The notes below the pieces were generated by a model. The model made no database searches, was not told the DNA's origin, and saw nothing but the letters and a program-made list of their open reading frames with translations. This document shows, piece after piece, positions 1 to 11,294 of a DNA stretch of 64,000 bases; within the stretch, counting starts at the first letter, position 1, and each line of letters starts with the position of its first letter. A program made the translations under genes and the position numbers. Source of the DNA: Deltaproteobacteria bacterium. GTDB taxonomy: Bacteria > Myxococcota_A > UBA796 > CAJQPC01. The stretch covers positions 55,316 to 119,315 of the forward strand of contig JADKFE010000012.1 of NCBI GenBank assembly GCA_016717595.1, written 5' to 3'.

Positions 1-3508
<3,508 letters not shown>

Positions 3509-3910
3509 CAGGACCTCAGCGATCATGCAGCGCGCGGAGCCGAGGGCGTAGGCTCATCGCGGCCGCGGGAGTGAAACCATCAGGAACCCGGCACGTCCGC
3601 GGCGCCTTGCGCAACACCAGCTGGCCAGCCCAGGCACAGCTCACCGCGCTGTATGTCAACGAGACAACAGCATTCTCTGCTGCGCAGGACGCGTCAGAAG
3701 CCGGGTAGACCATCAAAGGGGTGCGGTCTCGCGGGATGTGTCGTAGGGGTTCTGGCGAGTGCCAGAGGAGTCTCGTGAACGCCAACGGCGCCAGGAGACA
3801 GAGACAACGGGAGGACAACATCGCCCAGAACATGCCTGGGCGTGTTTGTCAAGAAGAGGATCGCGCTGGGGCGTGCTCTCACACGCCACCAGCGCGACAC
3901 CTTTCATCAA
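3509..3910 (-). other. rplL-rpoB intergenic region
   Basis: These 402 bases separate rplL from rpoB and I see no credible gene in them. They hold the large hairpin listed separately at 3861-3897. On the minus strand there are two TTGACA boxes (complement of tgtcaa near 3847 and near 3656), but neither has a good -10 box 17 bases away. In E. coli the same gap carries an attenuator and an RNase III site, so a regulatory leader for rpoB is a reasonable inference. Confidence 0.6.
3861..3897 (-). terminator. Attenuator-like hairpin between rplL and rpoB
   Basis: Nine base pairs (3861-3869 with 3889-3897) continue into six more (3870-3875 with 3882-3887) around one bulged base at 3888, with a six-base loop. 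On the minus strand it follows the rplL stop by about 14 bases and is followed by a pyrimidine-rich stretch (TCCTCTTCTT), not a clean T run. Partial termination or an RNase processing site that sets the L7/L12 to beta ratio is likely. Confidence 0.6.
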
Positions 3911-4294
3911 CTACTTGATCTCGACCTCGGCACCGGCCTCGACGAGCTTCTTCTTGGCGGCTTCGGAGGCATCCTTGTCGATGTTCTCCTTGACGACCTG
4001 GGGAGCGCCCTCGACCAGATCCTTGGCCTCTTTGAGACCAAGGCCCGTGAGCTCACGGATGGCCTTGATGACGTTGATCTTGTTGGCACCGGCGGCCTTG
4101 AGGACGACGGTGAACTCGGTCTTCTCCTCAACGGGCTCCGCCGCGGCGGGGGCCGCACCACCGCCGCCAGCGACGGCGACGACGGGAGCGGAGGCCTTCA
4201 CGCCCAGCTCGTCCTCGAGGATCGAGATGAGGGCCTTGACCTCGGAGAGCTTGAGGTTCTTGATGTAGTCGACAACTTCAGCCTGAGTCGCCAT
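3911..4294 (-). CDS. rplL: 50S ribosomal protein L7/L12
   Basis: Stalk protein of the large ribosomal subunit that recruits translational GTPases. It has 127 residues, the family's normal length. The N-terminal dimerisation domain is followed by an Ala/Gly/Pro/Glu hinge (about residues 35-60) and a C-terminal domain with the conserved EKTEFTVVLKAAGANKINVIK and GLGLKEAKDLVEGAP stretches. It lies 45 bases downstream of rplJ in the same operon. Confidence 0.98.
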   Translation of the reverse strand: MATQAEVVDYIKNLKLSEVKALISILEDELGVKASAPVVAVAGGGGAAPAAAEPVEEKTEFTVVLKAAGANKINVIKAIRELTGLGLKEAKDLVEGAPQVVKENIDKDASEAAKKKLVEAGAEVEIK

Positions 4295-4339
4295 GGCTTG
4301 ATCTCCTGCGAACTTGATGGGGAATGGGAATCGTGTAGG

Positions 4340-4873
4340 TTATTCGCCAGCCTGCTGCTCAGCAAGCTTGGTCTCGTAGTTCTTGAGCAGGTACAGCAGG
4401 TCGCGCGGGGGCCCTTGGATAACTCCGAGGATCTGACGCGGTCCCTCCTGCATCGTAGAGAGCAGGGTGGCCAGCAGATCCTCGCGGCTGGGCAGGTCAG
4501 CGACCGCCAAAACCTCGGGGGCCTGCAGAACGACGCCGTCGAAGTACCCAAACTTGATCTGAATGGGTCCTTTCGGGTCGATGATCTCGCGGATGGCCTT
4601 CGCCGAGGCGATAGGATCCTCACCCGACATGATCACGCCGTTCATCCCAGTGAGCTGATCAGCGATCACCTCCTTGGGAGTGCCAGCAACACACCGGCGA
4701 ACCAGGGTGTTCTTCACCACCTCCAGCTTCAGGCCCTTGGCCTCAAGACGGCGGCGGAGGCTGTTCGAGTCAGCCACCTTGACGGCGCGGTACTCGGTCA
4801 CAACGATCAGGGGGGCGCTTCCGATTTGACCCGTGAAGCGCTCCACGAACTCGATCTTCTCAGCCTTGTTCAT
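4340..4873 (-). CDS. rplJ: 50S ribosomal protein L10
   Basis: Base of the ribosomal stalk: binds 23S rRNA and carries L7/L12 dimers on its C-terminal helix. It has 177 residues, typical for the family. Recognisable are the N-terminal AEKIEFVERF, the central VVTEYRAVKVADSNSLRRRL, VKNTLVRR, and a C-terminal helix ending in YLLKNYETKLAEQQAGE. It follows rplA by 3 bases and precedes rplL, the standard L10-L7/L12 pair that is usually autoregulated by the L10 complex. Confidence 0.97.
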   Translation of the reverse strand: MNKAEKIEFVERFTGQIGSAPLIVVTEYRAVKVADSNSLRRRLEAKGLKLEVVKNTLVRRCVAGTPKEVIADQLTGMNGVIMSGEDPIASAKAIREIIDPKGPIQIKFGYFDGVVLQAPEVLAVADLPSREDLLATLLSTMQEGPRQILGVIQGPPRDLLYLLKNYETKLAEQQAGE

Positions 4874-4876
4874 GGA

Positions 4877-5599
4877 TCAACCCGCCTTGCCCGTCTCGCG
4901 AGCCACATCGTTCACGTCAAGGCGAACACCAACACCCATGGTGCTGCTGAGCGCGGCGCCGCGAAGGTAGGTGCCCTTGGCCGTAGACGGCTTGAGACGG
5001 AAGAGTTCGTTGATGAGCGCGAGCAGGTTCTCTTTGAGCGCCGTAGCGCTCATGGAGGCCTTCCCGACCGGAGCGTGAACGATACCCGCCTTCTCAACGC
5101 GGAAGTCAATACGACCCCCCTTGAGCGCGACGACCGTCTCGGCGACGTGCTCGGGACCAACGACGGTGCCAACCTTGGGGTTGGGCATCAAGCCGCGGGG
5201 ACCGAGGACACGACCCAGACGACCCACCTTACCCATCATGTCGCGGGTAGCGATGGCCTTGTCGAAGTCTAGCCAGTTCTCGTTCTGAATCTTGTTGATC
5301 AGCTCATCGCCGCCAACCACATCAGCGCCAGCCTCCGTCGCGAGTCGAGCGGCTTCGCCTTGAGCGAAGACGACAACACGCACGGTCTTGCCGGTGCCGT
5401 GGGGTAGGCTGCAGGCGCCACGGACCATCTGATCCGCGTGCTTGGGGTTCACCCCAAGCCTGACCGCGACGTCGACGGTCTCGTCGAACTTCGCGGTCGC
5501 GCCCTCACGGACCAACTCCACCGCCTGATCGACGGTGAACTTGGCCAGGGGATCAACCTTTTGGCGGTTTGATCCCCAGCGCTTGCTACGCTTGGACAC
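4877..5599 (-). CDS. rplA: 50S ribosomal protein L1
   Basis: Protein of the L1 stalk that helps release E-site tRNA, and in many bacteria a translational repressor of its own operon. It has 240 residues, close to the usual 230-235. Seen: PKHADQMVRGACSLPHGTGK, VGRLGRVLGPRGLMPNPKVG (the L1 signature) and the C-terminal GTYLRGAALSSTMGVGVRLD. It lies 94 bases downstream of rplK, with a possible hairpin in the gap. Confidence 0.98.
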   Translation of the reverse strand: MSKRSKRWGSNRQKVDPLAKFTVDQAVELVREGATAKFDETVDVAVRLGVNPKHADQMVRGACSLPHGTGKTVRVVVFAQGEAARLATEAGADVVGGDELINKIQNENWLDFDKAIATRDMMGKVGRLGRVLGPRGLMPNPKVGTVVGPEHVAETVVALKGGRIDFRVEKAGIVHAPVGKASMSATALKENLLALINELFRLKPSTAKGTYLRGAALSSTMGVGVRLDVNDVARETGKAG

Positions 5600-5638
5600 T
5601 AGTCCTCCTCGCCAAGCCCGTCAGAGACGAACAAGGCT

Positions 5639-5686
5639 CCTTGGGGGGGTCATAACGGGCTGCGGCCAACCCTCCCCCACCCAAGG
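5639..5686 (-). promoter_or_regulatory. Imperfect hairpin between rplK and rplA
   Basis: A G-rich arm (5639-5649 on plus, CCTTGGGGGGG) can pair with most of 5674-5686 on the same strand, giving an imperfect stem of about ten pairs over a 24-base loop, 75-130 bases before the rplA start on the minus-strand transcript. An L1-binding control site is one possibility, but the usual L1-site signature is not clear to me. Confidence 0.3.
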
Positions 5687-5693
5687 ATGAGAG

Positions 5694-6125
5694 TCAGTTG
5701 TTGATGTTGATTCCCATCGACTTCGCCGTGCCAGCGATCGTCCGTACGGCGGCCGCATGATCGCTGGTGTTGAGGTCGGGGAGCTTGGTGGTAGCGATGT
5801 CGCTGAGCTGGGCCTCGGTGATGGTGCCGATCTTCTTCTTGTTCGGCTCACCGGAGCCCTTCGCAGCGCCAGCGGCCTTACGCAGGAGCGCCGAGGCGGG
5901 CGGGGTGCCCACCTTGAACTCGAACGTGCGGTCGCTGTAGACGGTGATGAACACCGGCACAGGCATCTTGTCAGCGGCCATGTGCGCGGTGCGAGCGTTG
6001 AAGTCTTTGCAGAACAGGGGGATGTTCACGCCCGCCTGACCGAGCGCCGGACCTACGGGAGGGGCCGGCTTGGCGTCTCCGCCCATGATCTGTAGCTTGA
6101 TGCGGTTGGTGACTTTTTTCGCCAT
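5694..6125 (-). CDS. rplK: 50S ribosomal protein L11
   Basis: Component of the GTPase-associated centre, binding 23S rRNA helices 43/44. It has 143 residues, the family norm. The N-terminal KLQIMGGDAKPAPPVGPALG carries the conserved PPVGPALG motif, followed by FCKDFNART and a C-terminal TAKSMGI tail. It starts at the ATG at 6125 behind a purine-rich AGGAGAATCAAC sequence and follows nusG. Confidence 0.98.
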   Translation of the reverse strand: MAKKVTNRIKLQIMGGDAKPAPPVGPALGQAGVNIPLFCKDFNARTAHMAADKMPVPVFITVYSDRTFEFKVGTPPASALLRKAAGAAKGSGEPNKKKIGTITEAQLSDIATTKLPDLNTSDHAAAVRTIAGTAKSMGININN

Positions 6126-6183
6126 GTTGATTCTCCTGCGCCGCCGAGAAGGAGACGCCAGCTAAGTCATAAGAGGGGGGAGC

Positions 6184-6720
6184 TCAGCCGAGCTTCTCGA
6201 CCTGGGTAAAATCGAGCTCGACGCTCGTGGGGCGACCGAAGATCGTGACCATCACCCGGAGCTTGCCGCGGGCGGTGTTCACCTCTTCCACGGCGCCCTT
6301 CATCGTCGCGAAGGGGCCGTCTACAACACGGACCTCCTCGTTGCGCTCGAAGTTGAGCTTCGGCTTCGGCTTGTCGGCCTCACCTTGGTCCATTTGCCGT
6401 GTGATGCGACGCACCTCGGGCTCGGGAACCGGAGGAGGGTTGCGTGTGCCACCGACGAAGCCCGTGATCTTCGGCGTCTCTTTGACGACGTGCCAAGTCA
6501 GGTTGTCGAGCTCCATCTGAACCAGGATGTAACCAGGGAAGAATTTACGGGTCACGGAGCGCTTTTGGCCGCCCTTGACCTCGATGACTTGTTCAGTCGG
6601 GATGAGGATATCGCCGAACCGCTGGCTCACACCGAGCTGCTTGATGCGCTCTTCCAAGGCCGCTTTGGCCTTGTTCTCGAACCCCGAGTAGGTGTGGACC
6701 ACGTACCAGGCCTTGGACAT
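6184..6720 (-). CDS. nusG: Transcription termination/antitermination factor NusG
   Basis: Binds RNA polymerase, suppresses pausing and links transcription to Rho or ribosomes. It has 178 residues. The N-terminal NGN domain opens with KAWYVVHTYSGFENKAKAAL and contains PGYILVQM. A linker leads to the C-terminal KOW domain with VVDGPFATMKGAVEEVN and the closing VELDFTQVEKL. It sits between secE and rplK as in most bacteria. Confidence 0.98.
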   Translation of the reverse strand: MSKAWYVVHTYSGFENKAKAALEERIKQLGVSQRFGDILIPTEQVIEVKGGQKRSVTRKFFPGYILVQMELDNLTWHVVKETPKITGFVGGTRNPPPVPEPEVRRITRQMDQGEADKPKPKLNFERNEEVRVVDGPFATMKGAVEEVNTARGKLRVMVTIFGRPTSVELDFTQVEKLG

Positions 6721-6773
6721 GAAGGGTGTCCCTCCGACCGCTCCGGCCGACAGTGACGCAGGCCGCCGAGCGG

Positions 6774-7157
6774 CTAACCTGCGGTGAAGAGGAAGAAGTT
6801 TGTCGCGCGTGCCCAGACAAAGTCAAACAAGGCCAGGGAGCTCGAGAAGATCACGCTCGTCGCGACTACGACGAGCGAGGAGTTGATCGTCTCTTCGCGG
6901 CTGGGCCAAGTGACCTTGGCGAGCTCACCGATGGCCTCGTCGGAGAAGCGCACGGCGACAGTGTTCTTGAGAAGGATGAAGAAGCAGACCACCCCACCCA
7001 GCAGCGCGATGAGCGCCGAGAGCGGGACCGCTCCACCCAAGAGGGTGTCCGCCCGGCCCAGACCCAACATCACGGCGACGGAGGCGCTGCGAAGCACCAG
7101 ACCGACCATGATGGAGCAGATCACGAACGCGAGGACGATGAAGCGTTGGTTGGGCAC
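6774..7157 (-). CDS. secE: Preprotein translocase subunit SecE
   Basis: Small membrane subunit of the SecYEG channel. I chose the GTG at 7157 (MPNQRFIVLAFVIC), giving 127 residues. Upstream in-frame starts would extend the protein into the dyad and terminator left by tuf. It has three predicted membrane segments (about residues 6-33, 40-62 and 97-120), as in the long SecE type, and the conserved cytoplasmic stretch GELAKVTWPSREETINSSLV. It is followed by nusG. No rpmG or tRNA-Trp lies between tuf and secE, although both are often there. Confidence 0.93.
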   Translation of the reverse strand: MPNQRFIVLAFVICSIMVGLVLRSASVAVMLGLGRADTLLGGAVPLSALIALLGGVVCFFILLKNTVAVRFSDEAIGELAKVTWPSREETINSSLVVVATSVIFSSSLALFDFVWARATNFFLFTAG

Positions 7158-7178
7158 GTTTGAACCAGGAAGGGCGCG

Positions 7179-7211
7179 CTGTTGACGAGGGGACGATCGT
7201 CTGGTCAACAG
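7179..7211 (-). repeat. Inverted repeat upstream of secE
   Basis: CTGTTGAC at 7179-7186 and its exact complement GTCAACAG at 7204-7211 flank a 17-base centre that itself contains the palindrome GACGATCGTC. It begins 22 bases upstream of the chosen secE start. It could be an operator or leader structure. No T run follows, so it is not a simple terminator. Confidence 0.5.
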
Positions 7212-7270
7212 TGAGCAGAGTAACCGTCGGCCCATAGCATAGGTTGGGCGACCACGCAAGCCCCAAAGCG

Positions 7271-7298
7271 AAAAGCCCCCGGATGCTTCCATCCGGGG
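7271..7298 (-). terminator. Rho-independent terminator after tuf
   Basis: Perfect nine-pair stem (7277-7285 with 7290-7298, CCCCGGATG type) with a four-base loop, followed on the minus strand by GCTTTTCGCTTT. It lies about 30 bases beyond the tuf stop and separates the tRNA-tuf unit from secE-nusG. Confidence 0.85.
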
Positions 7299-7329
7299 AC
7301 TCTACGATCTTGAGCCCTGAAGAGGCGAG

Positions 7330-8556
<1,227 letters not shown>

Positions 8557-8626
8557 TTGAGGAGACCTCCAGACTAGGGCCTGACTTACGCCAAGCCGCG
8601 CTGATCTTGTTGGGACGGATTTGAAA

Positions 8627-8701
8627 TGGAGCCGATGATGGGATTTGAACCCATGACCTCCTCCTTACCAAGGAGGTGCTCTGCCCCTGAGCTACATCGG
8701 C
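8627..8701 (-). tRNA. tRNA-Thr (anticodon GGT)
   Basis: Acceptor stem GCCGATG pairs with CATCGGC. The D-loop has AGCTCAGGGGCAGAGC, the anticodon loop is CTTGGTA and the T-arm is GGGTTCAAATCC. The 3' CCA is encoded. Last tRNA before tuf. Confidence 0.97.
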
Positions 8702-8710
8702 ATTGAAGAG

Positions 8711-8783
8711 AGCGGGAAACGGGGTTCGAACCCGCGACCCTCAGCTTGGAAGGCTGATGCTCTACCAACTGAGCTATTCCCGC
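8711..8783 (-). tRNA. tRNA-Gly (anticodon TCC)
   Basis: GCGGGAA/TTCCCGC acceptor stem, D-arm TAGCTCAGTTGGTAGAGC, anticodon loop CTTCCAA, T-arm GGGTTCGAACCC. CCA is not encoded. Ten bases separate it from the following tRNA-Thr. Confidence 0.97.
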
Positions 8784-8846
8784 GCATCACTTCCCTCCTG
8801 CCGTGTGCGTTGCGGCGCACGGCAGGAGAGCAGGATGGGTAGATGA

Positions 8847-8929
8847 TGGGGAGTGCTGGATTCGAACCAACGTAGGCGTAAGCCGGCAGGTTTACAGCCT
8901 GCTCCCTTTGGCCACTCGGGCAACTCCCC
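8847..8929 (-). tRNA. tRNA-Tyr (anticodon GTA)
   Basis: Class II tRNA with a long variable arm. Acceptor GGGGAGT/ACTCCCC, anticodon stem-loop CAGGCTGTAAACCTG, T-arm GGTTCGAATCC. CCA is not encoded. Second gene of the tRNA-tuf unit. Confidence 0.97.
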
Positions 8930-8961
8930 ATAACTTGACATGATTGAAAGAACGACGTCGG

Positions 8962-9037
8962 TGGAGCTGGTGGTGGGAGTCGAACCCGCGACCTGCGGTT
9001 TACAAGACCGCTGCTCTACCAACTGAGCTACACCAGC
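8962..9037 (-). tRNA. tRNA-Thr (anticodon TGT)
   Basis: GCTGGTG/CACCAGC acceptor stem, D-arm TAGCTCAGTTGGTAGAGC, anticodon loop CTTGTAA, T-arm GGGTTCGACTCCC, 3' CCA encoded. First gene after the promoter at 9096-9124. Confidence 0.97.
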
Positions 9038-9095
9038 GTTGCCACCGCGTCAGCGGGTGCACCGACGAGCACAACCGTCTGGCGAAGTGGCCGCG

Positions 9096-9124
9096 AACAT
9101 AGTCTTGCCTGCTCGGAGTGTCAA
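9096..9124 (-). promoter_or_regulatory. Sigma70-type promoter of the tRNA-tuf unit
   Basis: On the minus strand a perfect TTGACA (9119-9124) is followed after exactly 17 bases by TATGTT (9096-9101). The expected transcript start is near 9089, about 50 bases before tRNA-Thr(TGT). It is the best -35/-10 pair I found in the window. Confidence 0.75.
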
Positions 9125-9143
9125 GGCGGACCCGCGGTCGGGA

Positions 9144-10244
9144 TCACTTTGCCGGAGGGGCGGGCAGGGTGAAGGCGTCGGGGGCGATCGTGGCCGGAAG
9201 GGTCATCGAGCGCACCTCAAGGCGCTCTACGAGGGTGCCCTCGCGGGTGACCTCCACGCGCATCGGCACGACGACTCCCGGGCTGACCTCGGACCAATCG
9301 GAGTACTCGTAGAGGAGCACCCCGGCGCTCGTGGTGAAGATCACCTGCCTTGGACGCCAATCTTTGCTGGAGACGGCGAGCCGCAGGCCGGGGACGGCGC
9401 TCCCCTCCCCCTCGGGCTTTGACTCAAGGATCACGCAGGGCTCACCGCCCACGCGCTCCTCGCCGACGAGCTGGAGCGCGACGTGGGAGGGATCGCCATC
9501 CACGAGGCTCACGAAGCGCAGCGGGTAGCTCAGGAGGCCCTCGGGGGCGTACTCGGCCATGACCTCGCGGGTGCGCTCGGCGTCGCGGGGGCTGACCTTG
9601 CCGTCGATGAGCACCGAGGCCACGGCCCCGTCGATCACTGTTGTGGAGGACGAGGCGGGGCCGCCCTTCACGACGACGTCGAGCCTCACCCGGGCGCCGT
9701 CGCGCAGGTAAACGTGCTCAGCGACGATGGGCTGGCCCTGGTGGGGGACCTCTCGCACATACTCAAACTGCACGCTCGGTGACTTGTGAAGCGCGATCAC
9801 CCCGCCGTCGGCGCCGCCCAGGGCCTCGCTGACGTCGTCGAGGATCTTCTTCACCGGATCGTCACCAGCTTGCGCGGGCGCGCCGGGGGTGGGCTCAAGG
9901 ATCCTTGGGCTGCCGGGGGCCGTGCGGACGCTCACCGCGGACTTGCCCTCCTGGCGATAGAGCGTGACGTCGAGGTGGGAGAGGTTCGCCAGCTTCGCGG
10001 CGTCTACCCCGGCGGTGACCTCGGACTCGTACCCTTCAGCGATGAGCAGGTAGCACCAGCCCTGACCACCGACAAAACGGCGCACCACGCGGGTGTTGAG
10101 CTGGGAGGAGCGCGCCAAGGCGTCGGCCTCGGTCAGCTCGGACTTCTCCTTCGAGGGAGCGGTCTCTAGGTAGAACGAGACGTCCTCCTCGGCGGCGAAG
10201 GCGCTGAGGCTTACGCGAAGCAGCAGCAGCAGTGGGCTGATCAT
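9144..10244 (-). CDS. Exported protein, possibly LolA-like fold
   Basis: A 366-residue protein with a short signal peptide (MISPLLLLLRVSLSAFAAEE). The N-terminal third shows no family I know. The C-terminal half (VALQLVGEERVGGEPCVILE, LRLAVSSKDWRPRQVIF, YSDWSEVSPGVVVPMRVEV) has the alternating pattern of outer-membrane lipoprotein-sorting proteins, where a beta half-barrel holds lipid. The function is inferred only from this pattern. Its start overlaps the stop of the M50 protease gene by four bases, so the two are probably translated together. Confidence 0.7.
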   Translation of the reverse strand: MISPLLLLLRVSLSAFAAEEDVSFYLETAPSKEKSELTEADALARSSQLNTRVVRRFVGGQGWCYLLIAEGYESEVTAGVDAAKLANLSHLDVTLYRQEGKSAVSVRTAPGSPRILEPTPGAPAQAGDDPVKKILDDVSEALGGADGGVIALHKSPSVQFEYVREVPHQGQPIVAEHVYLRDGARVRLDVVVKGGPASSSTTVIDGAVASVLIDGKVSPRDAERTREVMAEYAPEGLLSYPLRFVSLVDGDPSHVALQLVGEERVGGEPCVILESKPEGEGSAVPGLRLAVSSKDWRPRQVIFTTSAGVLLYEYSDWSEVSPGVVVPMRVEVTREGTLVERLEVRSMTLPATIAPDAFTLPAPPAK

Positions 10245-11251
10245 CGGGTCTCCGCAGGTGGGGGCGCCGGAAGGCTATCCATCTCTACTGGGCGCGGCAT
10301 GAAGGTCAAGAAGAAGACGAGGGCCGCCAGAGCCGCGATGACCTTGGCTCGGGTGGAGAGCGGCGGCGTCTGCGGCGGAGAGATGCCGCGCCAGGCGCCG
10401 GTCAAGGCGAGGAGCAGGCCCCAGAACAGCCAGCCAGACCACAAGATTCCGCCGAGCAAGGCGAGGCCGACGAGCAGGCTTGAGCGGCGGCGCTCGCCGC
10501 TCGGCCAGAGGGCGGTGAGGATGTGCCCGCCGTCGAGCTGGCCGATGGGCACGAGGTTGATGCCGGTGAGCAGGCAGCCGACCCAGCCCGCCATCGCGAC
10601 GGGGCTCAACACCGCGAGACGATCCGGGGGCGCGCCGAGGAGCAGGCCGCCGAGGAGGTCCATGATGAGGGGGTTGGCGAAGATGAGCACCGGGGCCTCG
10701 CCGTCGGGCACGGGCGGGCTCAGCCAGTCGCTCAGGGCCTGGAGCCGCGGGGAGGCCGCCAAGATCGGCGTGAGCCAGGGCTCCCAGAGCGACGGCTCCG
10801 GGGGGCTGAGCTGCAGGGCCTCGGGCGGTCGGGTAGACGGCAGGCCGACGGCGAGGGCCACGAACGAGCACAGCGCCCCGGCGAGGGGCCCCGCCGCGCC
10901 CATCTCCAGCAGGCCGTCGCGGTCGCGGGGCTCGGAGCGCAGCTCGATGATGGCGCCGAAGGTGCCAAAGGCCGCGGGGAACGGGATGAACTGGGGCAGG
11001 CTCAAGGCGAAGCCGTGGCGGCGGGCGACGACGTAGTGGCCGAGCTCATGGGCGAGGAGGATGCCCATGAGCGTGACGGCGAAGGCCGCCGCGCCGAGCA
11101 CCGCCTCATGGTCATCGAGGCCCTCGCCGCCCCAGAAGCCGCCGTAGGTCAGAAAGACCGAGACGCTCGTGGCGACGAAGAGGCCGACGCTCCAGCGGAG
11201 CTCCGAGGGCGCCGGGCCGCTGGGCGCCGCCGCTTCACCGACCTCAGCCAA
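10241..11251 (-). CDS. M50-family (site-2 type) membrane metalloprotease
   Basis: Multi-pass membrane protein of 336 residues with the zinc motif HELGH near residue 67 in a membrane helix and the second motif GQLDGGHI about 150 residues later, which supplies the Asp ligand. Such proteases cut within membranes, for example anti-sigma factors or signal-peptide remnants. The start is a TTG at 11251, preceded by an excellent GGAGGAGG ribosome site. It lies between a large lipoprotein gene and an exported protein gene on the same strand, with a 4-base overlap downstream. The substrate cannot be told from sequence. Confidence 0.88.
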   Translation of the reverse strand: MAEVGEAAAPSGPAPSELRWSVGLFVATSVSVFLTYGGFWGGEGLDDHEAVLGAAAFAVTLMGILLAHELGHYVVARRHGFALSLPQFIPFPAAFGTFGAIIELRSEPRDRDGLLEMGAAGPLAGALCSFVALAVGLPSTRPPEALQLSPPEPSLWEPWLTPILAASPRLQALSDWLSPPVPDGEAPVLIFANPLIMDLLGGLLLGAPPDRLAVLSPVAMAGWVGCLLTGINLVPIGQLDGGHILTALWPSGERRRSSLLVGLALLGGILWSGWLFWGLLLALTGAWRGISPPQTPPLSTRAKVIAALAALVFFLTFMPRPVEMDSLPAPPPAETR

Positions 11252-11294
11252 GGATCCTCCTCCGTCTTTGGCGGTCGGAGGCTCCGCGCGCCGC

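Noticed and set aside
3650..3850. Independent rpoB promoters at two TTGACA boxes
   Set aside because: Neither has an acceptable -10 element at 16-18 bases on the minus strand.
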